From IMG/VR virus record IMGVR_UViG_3300043409_000851, positions 1 to 28,516 of that record: a stretch of DNA of 28,516 nt, one strand, 5' to 3'. The notes beneath the pieces were generated by a model, which did not search any database, had not been told where the DNA came from, and worked only from the letters and a program-made list of their open reading frames with translations. The translations under genes and the position numbers were made by a program. Positions within the stretch are counted from its first letter, which is position 1, and each line of letters opens with the position of its first letter. Source of the stretch: a virus. Of the stretch, positions 28,386 to 28,516 are shown in pieces.

Positions 28386-28516
28386 ATGCCAAATTCACAA
28401 GCAATCGGCGTAGCGTACGCTGATCCTGAATTTACTACCGTCTACGCAAGCCAAGAAATTGGTTATGCCACCGGCGCCCAAGGCGCGGTTACTCAAGCAA
28501 CTAGCAAATCAACCGG
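28386..28516 (+). CDS. Start of a further late gene (3' truncated by window edge)
   Basis: The ATG at 28386 is one base after the TerL stop, in an operon-like spacing. Only 43 residues are visible: MPNSQAIGVAYADPEFTTVY then ASQEIGYATGAQGAVTQATSKST. The Ala/Gly/Thr-rich style resembles small structural or decoration proteins, as at 1589-1984. In P22-like phages the portal gene would soon follow. Too little is present for a function. Confidence 0.6.
   Translation, partial: MPNSQAIGVAYADPEFTTVYASQEIGYATGAQGAVTQATSKST

Noticed and set aside
1-28516. tRNA genes
   Set aside because: No cloverleaf-like segment or typical T-loop motif was noticed on reading; a dedicated scan was not possible.

Overview
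The window is bacteriophage DNA (or an intact prophage) with a P22-like, short-tailed (podovirus) virion plan. Evidence: a P22-type coat protein, homologues of the P22 tail accessory factor gp4 and packaged-DNA stabilisation protein gp10, ejection (pilot) proteins, a holin/GH108 lysozyme cassette, and a two-subunit terminase. The mid-range base composition and the style of the small phage genes suggest a Gram-negative, probably betaproteobacterial or freshwater host. That host guess is inference only. No tRNA, integrase, CRISPR array or diversity-generating retroelement was seen.

Layout. (1) 3-13647, plus strand: late operon. It runs from the end of a scaffold-like protein through coat, putative decoration protein, gp4- and gp10-like neck proteins, a fibre/adhesin set (4437-6828), a cupin-like protein, three large putative ejection proteins (7256-11966), then a coiled-coil membrane protein, holin, endolysin and a secreted protein. 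(2) 13657-13696: a long imperfect hairpin between convergent operons. (3) 13751-21626, minus strand: early/middle operon transcribed towards the late operon. Its promoter-proximal part is recombination (Sak4-like ATPase, DUF669-like protein, Cas4/RecB-like nuclease). Next come a Trm1-motif methyltransferase, an SF2 helicase, a PAPS-reductase-like PP-loop enzyme and a VRR-NUC nuclease, then a train of tiny genes joined by 4-base overlaps. (4) 21627-21744: divergent control region with a 10-bp inverted repeat. (5) 21745-24111, plus: small HTH regulator, unknown protein, and a prim-pol/helicase replication protein. (6) 24120-24296: a dense cluster of GTACCGCTA repeats, the best candidate for a replication origin. 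(7) 24294-25869, minus: terminase small subunit, an intrinsic terminator, two micro membrane-peptide ORFs and a GP88-like Cys-rich gene. (8) 25870-26396: a gene-free, repeat- and structure-rich stretch ending in a strong plus-strand terminator. (9) 26397-28516, plus: unknown 155-aa gene, terminase large subunit and the start of another gene.

The right edge (after TerL) and left edge (end of scaffold) would be neighbours in a P22-like genome with only the portal and most of the scaffold missing. The window may therefore be nearly a complete, circularly permuted genome of slightly over 30 kb.

Most interesting parts: the two different repeat arrays flanking the TerS/GP88 block; the AT-rich PP-loop and methyltransferase genes interleaved with GC-richer nuclease/helicase genes (possible nucleic-acid modification or anti-defence set, with a G9 tract in the PP-loop gene); tandem 20- and 24-residue membrane peptides; a candidate A AAA AAA frameshift joining two tiny genes; and several structured non-coding elements.
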